The notes below the pieces were generated by a model. That model did no database searches. It saw only the letters and a list, made by a program, of their open reading frames with translations, and was not told the origin of the DNA. Below are positions 35,633-45,264 of a stretch of 64,000 nucleotides of DNA, one piece after another; positions within the stretch are counted from its first letter, which is position 1, and every line of letters begins with the position of its first letter. The position numbers were made by a program, and so were the translations under genes. Source of the DNA: CAVUNY01 sp963843535 (GTDB lineage: Bacteria; Chloroflexota; Anaerolineae; Anaerolineales; Anaerolineaceae); contig CAWJKU010000001.1 in assembly GCA_963843535.1 (NCBI GenBank), positions 1 to 64,000 on the forward strand, in the 5' to 3' direction.

Positions 35633-38071
35633 ATGCGGCTTTTCAAAATACTGCTGATATTTATGATGCTCACTGCTCCCGATTTGTTCCCGACCCCGGT
35701 CGCGGCGGCGTCAACGACCTACTATGTCTCCAATTCGGGAGGGAGCGATAGCAACGACGGAACGTCCCCAGGTGCCCCTTTCAAGTCAGTCAGCAAAGCT
35801 AACAGCTTGAGTTTACAGCCCGGTGACCAGGTGCTGTTTAAATGCGGGGATACGTGGCAGGTCGATCCGCTAATCCTCACCCGGTCAGGCAGCGCTGCGG
35901 CGTCGATCCATTTTGGATCTTATCCCGCTGCTAATTGCTGGGACAAACCCTCCCTTTCCGGTTCGAGGTCTATTACCGACTGGACACTGGATGCGGGGAA
36001 TGTCTATAAGGCCAGCCTGTCCGCGGCTGAATTCCCGCTGGGGGTCAACCAGTTGTTTCGCGGCGGTCTGCGGTTATCCCTGGGACGCTGGCCTAATATC
36101 GACGCGCCCAACGGCGGGTATTCGGCTGTGGATAGTCACAGCGCAGGCAGCAGCCAGATCACCGACAACGAGCTCCCGGCAGGGAATTGGAATGGAGCGA
36201 TCGTCCACATCAAGAATATCCGCTGGTCGATGCTCGACCGCCAGGTGAACGGCACGAATGGAAAAACTTTGATGCTGAACCAGGGCTTATCGTGCCTGAT
36301 TTCGGGCTGGGGAACCTGTGTGGATTGGGGTTACTTCATCAATAATTCGCGGATCGCGCTGGACCAGGACGGTGAGTGGTTTTACGACTCGGCCAGCCGC
36401 GCGGTGTACCTGTTTTCGAGCGGCGGTGCGCCTGCCGATATCGAAGGCTCGGTCGTCCCGACTACGGGCGCCGACCTGACCCAGGGTGGGCTGATGTTGA
36501 GCAGCGGGGGAGCGACGGCTTATGTCATTGTGGACAACCTGGAAATAAAGAACTGGTTCAACCACGGCATTGGAACGCCAGGCGGAATGAGCGGCGATAT
36601 CTACCACGATATCACCCTGCGCAACCTGAGCATCCGGGATGTAGACGGCGCGGGGGCCAACCTGAGCAGCTGGCTCGAGCACCCATCCGATGGGAGAAAA
36701 GGCTTGCGCGGCGGGTACAACCTGCTTTTTGAGCATAATATCGTGGATGGGGCGAATTCTTTTGGGGTGACCGGCTATTTCGCCAGTTCAACCTTCGCCA
36801 ATAATATTTTCCGCAATATTGCCCTGGTCAAGAACCTGGGCAAATCGGGGATGGGCTGCGGGCTAACTTCGCCTGAATGCACCGAAAATGGAGACGGCTT
36901 TCGCATCCGCCTGTTCGATCCGGCGAATTCGGGTTATGGGAATTCCCTGCTGGGAAATACCTTTGAGAAGATCGGCTACAACGGGGTGGATGTTTTTGGC
37001 CCTGAGACTCTACTGAAAAATAATTTTATCCACCAGAGCTGTTTTACCAAGGCGGATTGCGGAGGGGTGCGCGTCTTTGGGGATCATGACCTTAACACGA
37101 CCACGGTATATAACGTTCACCTGATCGACAACCTGATCGTCGATATTCCTGGAAATGTTGACGGCTGTCACCCATCCCGGGCGGCTTTTGGCATGGGCCT
37201 GTATATTGACAATTATTCGCGCAACGTGGAAACTCGTGGAAATACGGTGATCAACACCACGGTTTCGGGGATCCTCTACCAACGTTCAAGCGGGCAGATC
37301 GTGAGGAACACGGTATTTAATGCTTCGTCCGGGACCGAATTTAGCGCGCAGATCGACCTGGGCGGTAGTGAGACCCGGGTGAGCATGAGCGGGAACCGCT
37401 TATATGGGCTAAAGCAGAACGCCTGGACAATCTATGTATCCAGCCTGAGCAATATTCTCTCCGCGGACCACAATTATTACTTCCATCCATATGTTAACCA
37501 GCATATCGCGTATGGGCCATCCTGGACGCGCAGAACTTTTACGCAATGGCAGTCACTCAGCGGGCAGGATGCTCATTCCGTCACAAACTGGTTCACCCAA
37601 TCCAGCGGAGAAAACTCTCGAGGCGTCGTATTTTATAACGAGACCATAGCGCCGCAGACTTTCACCCTGGGCAGCCGGCAGTATCTGGACCTTGACCAAA
37701 ATCCGGTAGTCGACAGTGTAACCCTGGCACCCTTCTCTGCGATCATTCTGGTAGACAACGGCCCGGCGCCGCTCACGCTGAAGTGGGTTTCACCCTCTCT
37801 GATTCAAGCGAACACCCCCACTAATCTCACCCTGACGGTGGGGGGGTATTCTTTCACCGCGAGCAGCGTGGTGCGGTGGAACGGCAGCGACCGGCCAACC
37901 ACCTTTGTGAATTCCACCCGGTTGACCGCGGAAATTTCAGCCGCGCTGCTGAGCGCAGTGGGTAATTTTCCGGTCACGGTCTGGGATCCGGGCAGTCCGG
38001 AAACGGCGCCGGTAATCATCCGTGTTGTCCCCAAGGTTTACTTTAATCTTCTGCCGGAAATTTACCGCTGA
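35633..38071 (+). CDS. Secreted right-handed beta-helix (PbH1) protein
   Basis: An 812-residue secreted protein. The ATG at 35633 has GAGGA about 9 nt upstream; a GTG three bases earlier is the alternative. A signal peptide (KILLIFMMLTAPDLFPTPVAAA) is followed by TYYVSNSGGSDSNDGTSPG, the standard opening of parallel beta-helix proteins. Repeated NxxxxN and NNIF/GNTF turns (LEIKNW, FEHNIVDG, FANNIFRN, LLGNTFEKIG, LIDNLIVDI) run from about residue 280 to 640. The C-terminal 100 residues are Ig-like (LKWVSPSLIQANTPTNLTLTVGG), and the protein ends YFNLLPEIYR, similar in style to the FLPMIGH end of the DUF11 protein. Such helices often bind or cleave polysaccharide, but no catalytic residues can be assigned here. 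Confidence 0.88.
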   Translation: MRLFKILLIFMMLTAPDLFPTPVAAASTTYYVSNSGGSDSNDGTSPGAPFKSVSKANSLSLQPGDQVLFKCGDTWQVDPLILTRSGSAAASIHFGSYPAANCWDKPSLSGSRSITDWTLDAGNVYKASLSAAEFPLGVNQLFRGGLRLSLGRWPNIDAPNGGYSAVDSHSAGSSQITDNELPAGNWNGAIVHIKNIRWSMLDRQVNGTNGKTLMLNQGLSCLISGWGTCVDWGYFINNSRIALDQDGEWFYDSASRAVYLFSSGGAPADIEGSVVPTTGADLTQGGLMLSSGGATAYVIVDNLEIKNWFNHGIGTPGGMSGDIYHDITLRNLSIRDVDGAGANLSSWLEHPSDGRKGLRGGYNLLFEHNIVDGANSFGVTGYFASSTFANNIFRNIALVKNLGKSGMGCGLTSPECTENGDGFRIRLFDPANSGYGNSLLGNTFEKIGYNGVDVFGPETLLKNNFIHQSCFTKADCGGVRVFGDHDLNTTTVYNVHLIDNLIVDIPGNVDGCHPSRAAFGMGLYIDNYSRNVETRGNTVINTTVSGILYQRSSGQIVRNTVFNASSGTEFSAQIDLGGSETRVSMSGNRLYGLKQNAWTIYVSSLSNILSADHNYYFHPYVNQHIAYGPSWTRRTFTQWQSLSGQDAHSVTNWFTQSSGENSRGVVFYNETIAPQTFTLGSRQYLDLDQNPVVDSVTLAPFSAIILVDNGPAPLTLKWVSPSLIQANTPTNLTLTVGGYSFTASSVVRWNGSDRPTTFVNSTRLTAEISAALLSAVGNFPVTVWDPGSPETAPVIIRVVPKVYFNLLPEIYR

Positions 38072-38073
38072 CC

Positions 38074-38871
38074 TTACCGCTCCGATCCTCTCACCGCCCA
38101 GGCACGGGCTGCCAGCTCGAAGCTTCCAGCGCCGCCCGGCAGCAGGCGCGCTCGCAAGCGCTCCATCAGCTGCTGGCGCGCCTCAGGTGCGAGCGATGTA
38201 ACGTAGCTAGGCGCCGGCCCTGTGCCCCCTAAAAATGGTTCCCAATAATCCATGAAGCTCGCGAACCTGGTCTTGATTTCCAGCTGCTTTACCAGCACGT
38301 TTTTCAAGCCTGCGCTGAGAAACAGGGAACGAAGCGGACCAGGTGCACAGAGCGGAAACCGTTTGGCTTCATCTAAGTCTATGGCGGCAGGGTCGATGGC
38401 TGACGCGGTATCCCAAAACACACGCAAGAACTCCATCCCGGCGGCATAGTCCCAAACATACCCCCCAACGATCCCCCCGGGTGCCAGATAGGGCATGATC
38501 GACTCAATCGCGGACTGCGGATCGGGGATAAAATTCAAGACCAGGCCAAAAACACACGCATTGAATGGATTAGTGGGTGGAGGGTAATTGCCAGAGCTGG
38601 CAGCTACGAAAGTCACTCGCGGGTCAACAATATGCTTCCTGGCAAGGCTCAGGAGTGGCTCGGAGGGATCGCAGGCCAGAACGGACGTTGGAGCAGTCAG
38701 CTCGATCAGCGCACTGGTGAGCGCGCCGGTGCCGCAGCCGAGTTCGAGCCAGCGCAGCCCGGTCGGGGGCTCAAGCCAACGGATAAACTCTTTTGCCACC
38801 AGGCGGCTCCACCTGCCTATGAATAAATCATACGCATTGCCCGAGGTCCAGCTGTCTTTCATTTCATTCAT
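38074..38871 (-). CDS. Class I SAM-dependent methyltransferase
   Basis: A 265-residue Rossmann-fold methyltransferase. Motif I is LELGCGTGAL (residues 42-51), the acidic end of strand beta-2 is ACDPSEP, and motif post-I/II shows FNACVFGLVLNFIPDP and LAPGGIVGGYVWD. It belongs to the Methyltransf_11/25 group that modifies small molecules; the substrate is not predictable. The end of the gene nearly touches the stop of the convergent beta-helix gene (2 bp apart), and no hairpin separates them. Either of two close Met codons (38871 or 38862) could be the start. Confidence 0.88.
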   Translation of the reverse strand: MNEMKDSWTSGNAYDLFIGRWSRLVAKEFIRWLEPPTGLRWLELGCGTGALTSALIELTAPTSVLACDPSEPLLSLARKHIVDPRVTFVAASSGNYPPPTNPFNACVFGLVLNFIPDPQSAIESIMPYLAPGGIVGGYVWDYAAGMEFLRVFWDTASAIDPAAIDLDEAKRFPLCAPGPLRSLFLSAGLKNVLVKQLEIKTRFASFMDYWEPFLGGTGPAPSYVTSLAPEARQQLMERLRARLLPGGAGSFELAARAWAVRGSER

Positions 38872-39009
38872 GGGTTCACCTTGTACTGCCAGATAATCAG
38901 ATATTTAAGGCAAATTTAGTGACCTTTCGACCAGGGAATAGTATACAGGTAAATGTACACGAGTGTGTCATTTTCCAGAAAATTGAAGCCGTATCCAGAA
39001 GAATGGCGC

Positions 39010-40131
39010 TTAGCTAAAACGGCAGTCCGGCTGCGGTGTGCCTCTGCGGGTGAATACGATTTGCCACAACTGCTGAGATCTCGCTCGGAAGGCGCCCGCG
39101 CTATTCAGCAGATAGAACCGCCACATCCGGCGGAATCGTTCGCCGTACTTGTCCTTCAAATTCGGCCAGGCTTTCTCAAAATTGGCGTACCATGCCAGCA
39201 GGGTTGGATCATAATGAGGGGCAAAGTTATGCCAGTCCTCCATGACAAATTTGGGCTCCAATACAGCGCCGAGCTGGGCAATAGACGGCAGCATACCGTT
39301 GGGGAAAATGTATTTCGCCCCCCATGCTTCACCAATGGTCGTACTCTGGTTGCCTCCGATGCAGTGGATTAAGGCGATGCCATCTTCTTTCAGGCAGCGA
39401 TCCACCACCTGCATGTAGGTCCCATAATTTTTATAACCAACGTGTTCCAGCATGCCAATGGAAATTACGGCGTCATACTTCCCTTGCACTTCGCGGTAAT
39501 CTTGAAAGTACAGCTCTACGGGCAGGCCCTTGCAGACCTCCTGAGCGAACGATAACTGTTCTTTGGAAATGGTCACACCCACCACGTGGGCGCCGTACTT
39601 TTCGGCGGCGTAACTGGCAAAGCTTCCCCAACCGCAGCCAAACTCAAGGACGCTCATCCCCGGTTTCAAGCCGATTTTCTTACACACCAAATCGAGCTTT
39701 GCCTCCTGGGCTTCGTCCAGGGTGGTGGCATTTTTCCAGTAGCCGCAGGTGTAATTGAGACGTTTATCGAGCATGGCGCAGTACAGGTCATTGCCCAGGT
39801 CGTAAACCTCCTTGCCGACTTTGAGCGCCCTGGAGCGGGTCTGTAGATTCAAGAACCTGCTTTTCAAAACATGGAGCGCAACTCTCCAATCTCCTTTGAC
39901 CTTTGTATCCAGATTGGCTTTCAGGATGCGAAAGATTAATTGATCCAAAGCCTCGCAATCCCACCAGCCGTCCATATAGGATTCTCCCAGCCCGAGGGAA
40001 CCTTCCCGCAAAACGCGGCTGTAAAAATCCGGATTATGTACCTGGATATCCCAGGGATTCTTGCCATTCACTTCGATATGGGTGGGTTCGAGCAGCTCAC
40101 GAACGATCTTTTCAGAATTTTGCGCCGCCAT
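39010..40131 (-). CDS. cfa: Cyclopropane-fatty-acyl-phospholipid synthase
   Basis: A 373-residue enzyme that adds a methylene from SAM to cis-unsaturated acyl chains of membrane phospholipids. Landmarks are ESYMDGWWDC, YDLGNDLY, LDKRLNYTCGYW, the SAM loop LEFGCGWGSFASYAAE, GVTISKEQ, and IGMLEHVGYKNY with the Glu and Tyr near the carbonate site. The catalytic-core end FRARSQQLWQIVF fits Cfa. Length is right (E. coli Cfa has 382). The start at 40131 (MAAQNSEK) looks correct. The upstream spacer is about 280 bp. It is a peripheral cytoplasmic enzyme, often induced in stationary phase or acid stress, though no regulatory site is visible here. Confidence 0.95.
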   Translation of the reverse strand: MAAQNSEKIVRELLEPTHIEVNGKNPWDIQVHNPDFYSRVLREGSLGLGESYMDGWWDCEALDQLIFRILKANLDTKVKGDWRVALHVLKSRFLNLQTRSRALKVGKEVYDLGNDLYCAMLDKRLNYTCGYWKNATTLDEAQEAKLDLVCKKIGLKPGMSVLEFGCGWGSFASYAAEKYGAHVVGVTISKEQLSFAQEVCKGLPVELYFQDYREVQGKYDAVISIGMLEHVGYKNYGTYMQVVDRCLKEDGIALIHCIGGNQSTTIGEAWGAKYIFPNGMLPSIAQLGAVLEPKFVMEDWHNFAPHYDPTLLAWYANFEKAWPNLKDKYGERFRRMWRFYLLNSAGAFRARSQQLWQIVFTRRGTPQPDCRFS

Positions 40132-40411
40132 TTTTCTAGCCTCGGGTGAAAATTGATTTCAACTGAATTTAAACGAAGGGAGATCCTTGATCTGGACCTC
40201 CCGGGTTGAGTAAATAATATATCCGGCAGCGCAACAGAGATTTTGGCCCAATCTCTTGCGTGCCGGCTGATCGATTGGGTCGAACAGCACCTGGTTTCAG
40301 AGAATTCGCAGACGATGAGCAACCCATAGGTCACAGGTTGAGACAGGGGTATTTTCCATTAATGGGCAAAACACACTCCCGCTGCCTAAAAAGAATATTT
40401 CCCCCCAAATA
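40132..40411. other. Intergenic spacer, no recognised feature
   Basis: Between cfa and the small Lys-rich gene, both on the minus strand, I see no gene, RNA or convincing hairpin. It should contain the cfa promoter, but no hexamer pair stands out. Confidence 0.4.
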
Positions 40412-40528
40412 TTAAACGGTTTTCTTAACGGGCATCTTGGACTTCTTTTGCTCTTGTTTCTTTTCGAGCTGCTGCTTTTTTTGCTTGTTGAGTTTCTCTT
40501 TATCCTTCTTACTTCCTCGTTCTCCCAT
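40412..40528 (-). CDS. 38-residue lysine-rich basic protein
   Basis: A very short gene. The ATG at 40528 is preceded by AAGGAGAAATACG, an excellent Shine-Dalgarno at 7 nt. The product starts MGERGSKKDKEKLNKQ and ends SKMPVKKTV, with nearly half its residues Lys or Arg and the rest mostly Gln/Glu. It is a single charged helix without hydrophobic segments. I recall similar MG(D/E)RGSKKDKEK openings in short hypothetical proteins of several bacterial groups, but cannot verify this here. The strong ribosome site and closed frame argue for a real gene. Nucleic-acid or ribosome binding would suit the charge but is a guess. Confidence 0.7.
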   Translation of the reverse strand: MGERGSKKDKEKLNKQKKQQLEKKQEQKKSKMPVKKTV

Positions 40529-40661
40529 CGTATTTCTCCTTTTTGTTTGGATAGATAAGTGGAAGGCAACTATGAGCCGCCTCATAAACAATTATAACTG
40601 CACTTGCCTATTTTTTTTAATTCTTTTTTGTGCAAAGCAGGAAATGTTTTTCAGCGTAAGA

Positions 40662-40693
40662 AAAGGCGCGAGATCTTACGACCCCGCGCCTTT
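40662..40693 (-). terminator. Terminator of the sugar ABC operon
   Basis: AAAGGCGCG and CGCGCCTTT pair perfectly across a 14-nt loop. On the minus strand the stem ends in TTTTCTT, a Rho-independent layout, 25 bp after the binding-protein stop. Confidence 0.75.
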
Positions 40694-40717
40694 CGTAACC
40701 GTCATTTCTGTCGGAAG

Positions 40718-42088
40718 TTACTTTTTGGACAGGCGCTCGATCAATGCCTGCAGGTCTGCGGCGCCCTTGTCAACCGTGGACTTGTCGAGCGATACCGCCT
40801 GACCGATCAACCGAAGCTCGTTCACAAACTGCTGGTCGTTGGGCAGGTTCGGATCTTGCGGGATCGTGCGGTCGGCCACTGCGTTGTAAATCCGGTAAAC
40901 CGCCGCGTCAGCCTCGGTGGCCTGGCCAGAGATTGCAGTCCGCACGACCGGCGAGCTAGGCACGCCCCGGTTTGTGCTGAGGACCGCGCCCGCCTCGGGG
41001 CTGGTCACGAAGAAGTTAATGAACAGCGCCGCCGCCTCGAGGTTCTTGCTGTTCTTGTTGATGCCCATATACTGGCTCATCTGGATGGCGTACGACTTCT
41101 GACCGCCCTTGGGGAGCGTTGTCGCGCCGAGCTTGTCCTTCATCGCCGCCTGATAAGCCGCTATCTGGTTGCTCCAAATCAAGCCGATCGCCGCCTTGCC
41201 CGCCACGAGCGCGGAACTGTCCGCCCCGGTTTCAGCGTAGGTCGCGGTGGTGTCCGCGTCGGGGATCAGCCCCTGGGCGCGCATGTCCGCCCACATCTGC
41301 AGCCATTTCTTGGCGGTATCAACCGTCGCGTAGGATTTACCGCCACCGTCGGAGGTCCAGAGCGGGGTTCCCTGCTGGCGATAGTAATAGCTGAGGAAGT
41401 TCGCCCCGTTGGTGCTGTTGTCTACGAAGGGCGCGACACCCTTGGGGAGTTTCGCCTTAAGCTCCTTGCCGTAGGCCATATACTCGTCCCAGGTCATATT
41501 GTCTTTCGGGAGCGCGACACCCGCCGCCTCAATCATCGTCTTGTTGTAGACGAGGACGAGCGTGTTCGTGCCGAGGCTTACGACACCAGAGCTTACCATC
41601 ACGCGTCGCAGGGATAAGCGCGGTCTGGTCAAACCGCTCGGCGGTGTTGATCATGAGCTGTTTGCCGAGGTATTCATCGAGCGGTTGGAGGTACTTGATG
41701 TAATCCGGGTAGTTGCCGCCGAACTGGATCAGGTCGGGGGCGTTGTTGCCCGCGAGCTGTGTGTCGATAATCTGGAAGTGGTCGGCCGTGCCGCCATTCG
41801 GCTCGCCCTTGACCGTGATCTGGGGATACGCCGCCTGGAACAGACCGATCACCTTTTTGGTTCTGTCGACGCGGCATCGTTGCCCCACTAAGCGAAGCGG
41901 AGCGTGGCAGGACCGCCCGTGTAAGCGGGAAGTCCGGCGGGGCCGGCTTTGGTTGGCTCGGGCGCCTTGGTCGGAGCGGTCGTGGGGGCCGCAGGGGCCG
42001 TGGTGGGGGCTGTCGTCGCCGCAGGGGCGCATGACACGAACGTCAACGCGAGCAGCACCACGAACGTGATTTTGAAAAATCGTCTCAT
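40718..42088 (-). pseudogene. Sugar ABC transporter substrate-binding lipoprotein, interrupted
   Basis: A family 1 extracellular sugar-binding protein, about 456 codons if repaired. It starts MRRFFKITFVVLLALTFVSC with a lipobox (FVSC) and an Ala/Pro/Thr linker (TTAPTTAPAAPTTAPTK), after an AGGAGG ribosome site. Three lesions break it: a TAG at 41888-41890 where the family has Trp (LRFA-stop-WGND); a one-base loss near 41857-41866 before KKVIGLFQAAYPQ; and one extra base near 41585 between RDGKLW and VVSLGTNTLVLVYNK. Downstream sequence to the stop is good SBP (MTWDEYMAYGKELK, FVTSPEAGAVLSTNRGVP). It would feed the two permeases upstream in the same operon. Conservation between the breaks is high, so damage is recent or an assembly artefact. 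Confidence 0.85.
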
Positions 42089-42197
42089 CTTTGAATCCTC
42101 CTGCTTCTGTATAGTTTCAGCTTTCTGAATAGTTTCAGCGGAAAAATCCGAACTACGTCGTTTATCATCATTTCATATTTAGATCCTCCTGTTATTG

Positions 42198-43044
42198 CTA
42201 ACCCTTTATGCCCGTGGTCGCGATACCCTGTACAAAGTACTTCTGCAGGGAGAAGAACAGGATAAAGGGAGGAACCATCGACAGTGTGGCCATCGCCAGC
42301 GCGCCGCCCCAGTTGGACACCGCGCCCGCGTCGCCGACGAACGTGCGCAACGCCCTCGACACGCTGAATGTCGACGGGGTTGTGAGGTACAGCAGGTGGT
42401 TGAAAAAGTCGTCCCACGTCCAAAGGAACGTGAACAGCGCAGTCGTCACCAGAGCGGGGATCGCGAGCGGTACGATGATGCGCAGGAAAACCCCGACTTT
42501 CCCGCACCCGTCGATAATCGCCGCCTCGTCGAGCTCTTTCGGCAGACTGCGGATGAACTGCACGAGCAGAAACACGAAGAACGCGTCCGTCGCGAGGAAT
42601 TTCGGCACGACGATCGGGAGGTAGGTACCCACCCACCCAAAAGTGTTGAACAGGATATAACGCGGCACGATCGTGACGTGACCCGGGAGCATGAGCGTGA
42701 TCATCATCACCGCGAACCAGAAGCCCCTGCCCGCAAATTTGAGCCGCGCGAACGCGTAGGCCGCCATCGTGCAGGTGATCAGGTTGCCGATGATCGCCCC
42801 TGTGCACATCAGGAGTGAGTTGGCGAAGAACTGCCCGAAGGACGTTCCCGCATAGCCTTTCCACCCGGTGATGTAGTTTTCAATGGTCACGACTTTCGGT
42901 ATGAGGCCCGGATCGCTGAATATCATGTTGTTGGGCTTGAACGAGCTGACAATCATCCAGAGTACGGGGTAGATCATTAACAGCCCCAGGACGATGATGA
43001 ACAGCATGGGTCAAAGTATGGCGTACAACCGTGTTGGTTTTCAC
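42198..43044 (-). pseudogene. Sugar ABC permease, MalG type (one frame break near start)
   Basis: The MalG/UgpE-type inner-membrane permease, with six helices and the EAA loop ELDEAAIIDGCGKVGVFLRIIVPL that docks the ATPase. An uninterrupted frame starts at an ATG at 43007 (MLFIIVLGLLMIYP), but it begins inside the first helix and has no ribosome site. A GTG at 43044, one base after the preceding permease's TAA, encodes a plausible cytosolic start (KTNTVVRHTLT). It joins this frame if one base at about 43008 is skipped. I therefore read the gene as starting at 43044 with a +1 break; the shorter protein could be what is made. There is no ATPase gene in the locus, as is common when a shared MsmX/UgpC-like ATPase serves several importers. 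Confidence 0.8.
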
Positions 43045-43045
43045 G

Positions 43046-44015
43046 TTATTCCCCGGTTCCATATGACACCCACCAGCCCGATGTTCTGAAAACAAGCGCC
43101 GTGAGCACCCCGATGATGAGCAGCAGCACCCACGCCATGGCGGACGCGTACCCCATCTCGTGGTATGTCCATCCCTGAATATACAGGTGGAGGGTATAGA
43201 ACAGGGTGGAGTTGAGCACGCCGCCCCTGCCGCCGCCGATGATATAGGCCTGGGTGAACGCCTGGAACGCGGATATCATCTGTATGACCAGGTTGAACAG
43301 AATCACCGGCGAGAGCAAGGGTATGGTTATGGAGAAAAACTGGCGCACCTTGTTCGCGCCGTCCACGCTCGCCGCCTCGTAATACTCCTCCGGGATCTGC
43401 TTCAGCCCCGCCAGGAAGATAATCATCGACGAGCCGAACTGCCACACCGTCAGCAGAACGAGCGTCCAGAGCGCGTAATCGGGGTTGGTTATCCAGCCGG
43501 GGAGGTTGGTGAAGCCGATGGCTCCCAGGAACATATTTACCAGGCCGTCTTTCTCGAACAGCTTCCTCCACAGCACCGCGATTGCCACCGAGCCGCCGAG
43601 GAGCGTGGGGATATAGTACACGGCGCGGTAAAACGGCACCCCGCGCAGTTTCTGGTTCATCAGCATCGCCACAGCGAGGGCGACGATCAACTTCAGCGGC
43701 ACGGACACGAACACATAGGTAAACGTCACGGACAGCGACTTCAAGTAGTACGGGTCTATGCGCATAACCTCGCCCGTGGACGCGGTGAACTCGGACAGCC
43801 CGAACACCGGCCCGAACATTTTCAGATAGTTGCCGATCCCGATCCATTGCGTCGAATCGGGCTTTGTGAAATCATAATCCGTGAAACCGAGCCCCAGCGA
43901 ATATATCATCGGGTAAAGCGTAAGTACGAGGAAATCCCAGGAGCCACGGCGCGAGGAACATATAAGCGGCGGCGTTGCGCTTGAGAAACTTGACGATACC
44001 GGATGTTTTACGCAT
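43046..44015 (-). pseudogene. Sugar ABC permease, MalF type (one frame break near codon 28)
   Basis: The MalF/UgpA-type permease, first gene of the importer operon after lacI. From the ATG at 44015 it reads MRKTSGIVKFLKRN, then AAAYMFLAPWLLGF, a normal first helix. One extra base at about 43929-43935 then moves the frame; the rest continues LVLTLYPMIYSLGLGFTDYDF and onward intact. The EAA-type loop is EYYEAASVDGANKVRQFFSITIPLL. Six helices are visible. The stop at 43046 is one base from the next permease's GTG. Without repair only a fragment starting at internal MIYSLGLG (43909) could be made, lacking half of helix 1. Confidence 0.82.
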
Positions 44016-44040
44016 AAAGCAACTTCTTTCCGTTAATGTA

Positions 44041-44065
44041 ATGATCAGGTCTACGTCTTGATCAT
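44041..44065. promoter_or_regulatory. Inverted repeat ATGATCA-N11-TGATCAT between lacI and the permease operon
   Basis: Perfect 7-bp arms flank 11 bases in the 73-bp gap between the lacI stop (44089) and the permease start (44015). It could be an operator or a weak hairpin. It does not match the palindrome at 45240, so it would need a different ligand. Confidence 0.35.
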
Positions 44066-44088
44066 GGCTTCAATTAAGGCTGTCCTCG

Positions 44089-45158
44089 TCAAGACGGGGC
44101 CGGTCCTGTTGATTCACGAATGATAAACCGGGCCTGTACATCAACTCTCTGGTGAGGCCGGTCAGGGTCGCGGATGCGGGCCAACAGCATCTTGGCCGCT
44201 TCCCGCCCCACCTTCACCATGTCCTTGGAGCTGGTCGTCAGGCGCGGCGCCAGGTAACTGGCCAGGGGAATATCGTCATAGCCGACGATTGACAGATCGG
44301 CGGGAACGCGCAGCCCCAGGTCGTTGGCGGCGCGTAGAGCGCCGATGGCCAGCAGGTCGTTAATGGCGAGCAAAGCTGTGGGTCGTGCCGGGAGCTTGAG
44401 AAGATGCAAGGCGGCCTGGTAGCCATCCTCAGATGGTCGTGCCGCACGTGATGATCAGCGCCGGGTCAACCGGCAGGCCGGCCGCCCGAAGGCAGTCCTG
44501 GTAGGTCAACAGGCGGTCCATACCTCCCGCCAGATCAACCGGCAGGTCGCGGATCCCGAGACCGTCCCACGGCGGCCGCACACCGTAAATCAAGCCAATC
44601 CGCCGGTGGTGCAGCGACAATCAAATAGGCCATCACTTCTCGTGTTGCAGCCTGGTAATTGGACGCCACACAGTCAATCGTCGGGTGCTCGCCTATTTTC
44701 GCGACCGGGAATCTCTGCTTGAGGAGCTGAGCCAGAATCTTTTGCGCCCCTTCTGATTGGAAGAGGGGAGCGCCTATCAGAATCAGCCCGTCAATGCGCC
44801 GGCGTGACAGCACTTTGAAAATATCTTCCCCATATTCAGGGTTGAGATCCGCGCTGGAGAGGAGCAGGTGGTAATCCGAAGCGCGGAGCTCCTGCTCGAC
44901 TCCGTCGGCGGTTTGCCAGAAGTGGGGATTGTGGATATCCGGGAGGATGAGGCCGACGGTTTGGGTGCTGCCCGACCGTAAGGCCTGGGCGCGGGCATCC
45001 GGCTCGTAGCCAAGGTCCTCGATGGCCGCCAAAACCCGCTTGCAGGTTTCCTCGGAGATGGGCACCCGGCCGTTGGCAAGACCGTTCAGGACATACGACA
45101 CAGTTGCCCTGGAGACACCTGCCACGCGAGCTACGTCATTTTGGGTCGGCCTTTTCAT
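44089..45158 (-). pseudogene. LacI-family transcriptional regulator with two frame breaks
   Basis: Repaired length is about 355 residues. The helix-turn-helix (residues 4-50: TQNDVARVAGVSRATVSYVLNG, given here as start and end of the motif) is intact, as is the YEPDARAQALRSGSTQTVGLILPD hinge and first lobe. An extra base near 44617-44623 shifts YLI-SLHHRRIGLIYG out of frame. A second near 44430-44433 creates TGA before EDGYQAALHLLKL. The C-terminal lobe (LLAINDLLAIGALRAANDLGLRVP, VGYDDIPLASYLAPRLTT) is well conserved. The protein would bind a sugar and repress the importer next to it. The truncated product of the first frame keeps DNA binding but loses most ligand-binding structure. Confidence 0.85.
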
Positions 45159-45239
45159 AGTACCATGGTCGCTTTTTCAGGTTGTATTGCCGGGGACGAT
45201 AAGGGGTTCTTACTTGATTTGGAAATTTACTCGAATAAG

Positions 45240-45253
45240 CTTACACGTGTAAG
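45240..45253. promoter_or_regulatory. LacI-type operator palindrome
   Basis: CTTACACGTGTAAG is a perfect 14-bp palindrome with the central CG typical of LacI-family sites. It starts 11 bp downstream of the -10 of the lacI promoter, overlapping the predicted start of transcription, so binding would block initiation. Autoregulation by the adjacent LacI is inferred. Confidence 0.7.
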
Positions 45254-45264
45254 TTGTTATGAAC

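Noticed and set aside
40297..40569. 90-residue open frame on the minus strand around the small Lys-rich gene
   Set aside because: It overlaps the 38-residue gene in another frame, lacks a ribosome site, and its composition (Ser/Lys/Arg run, then a hydrophobic tail) looks like a shadow.
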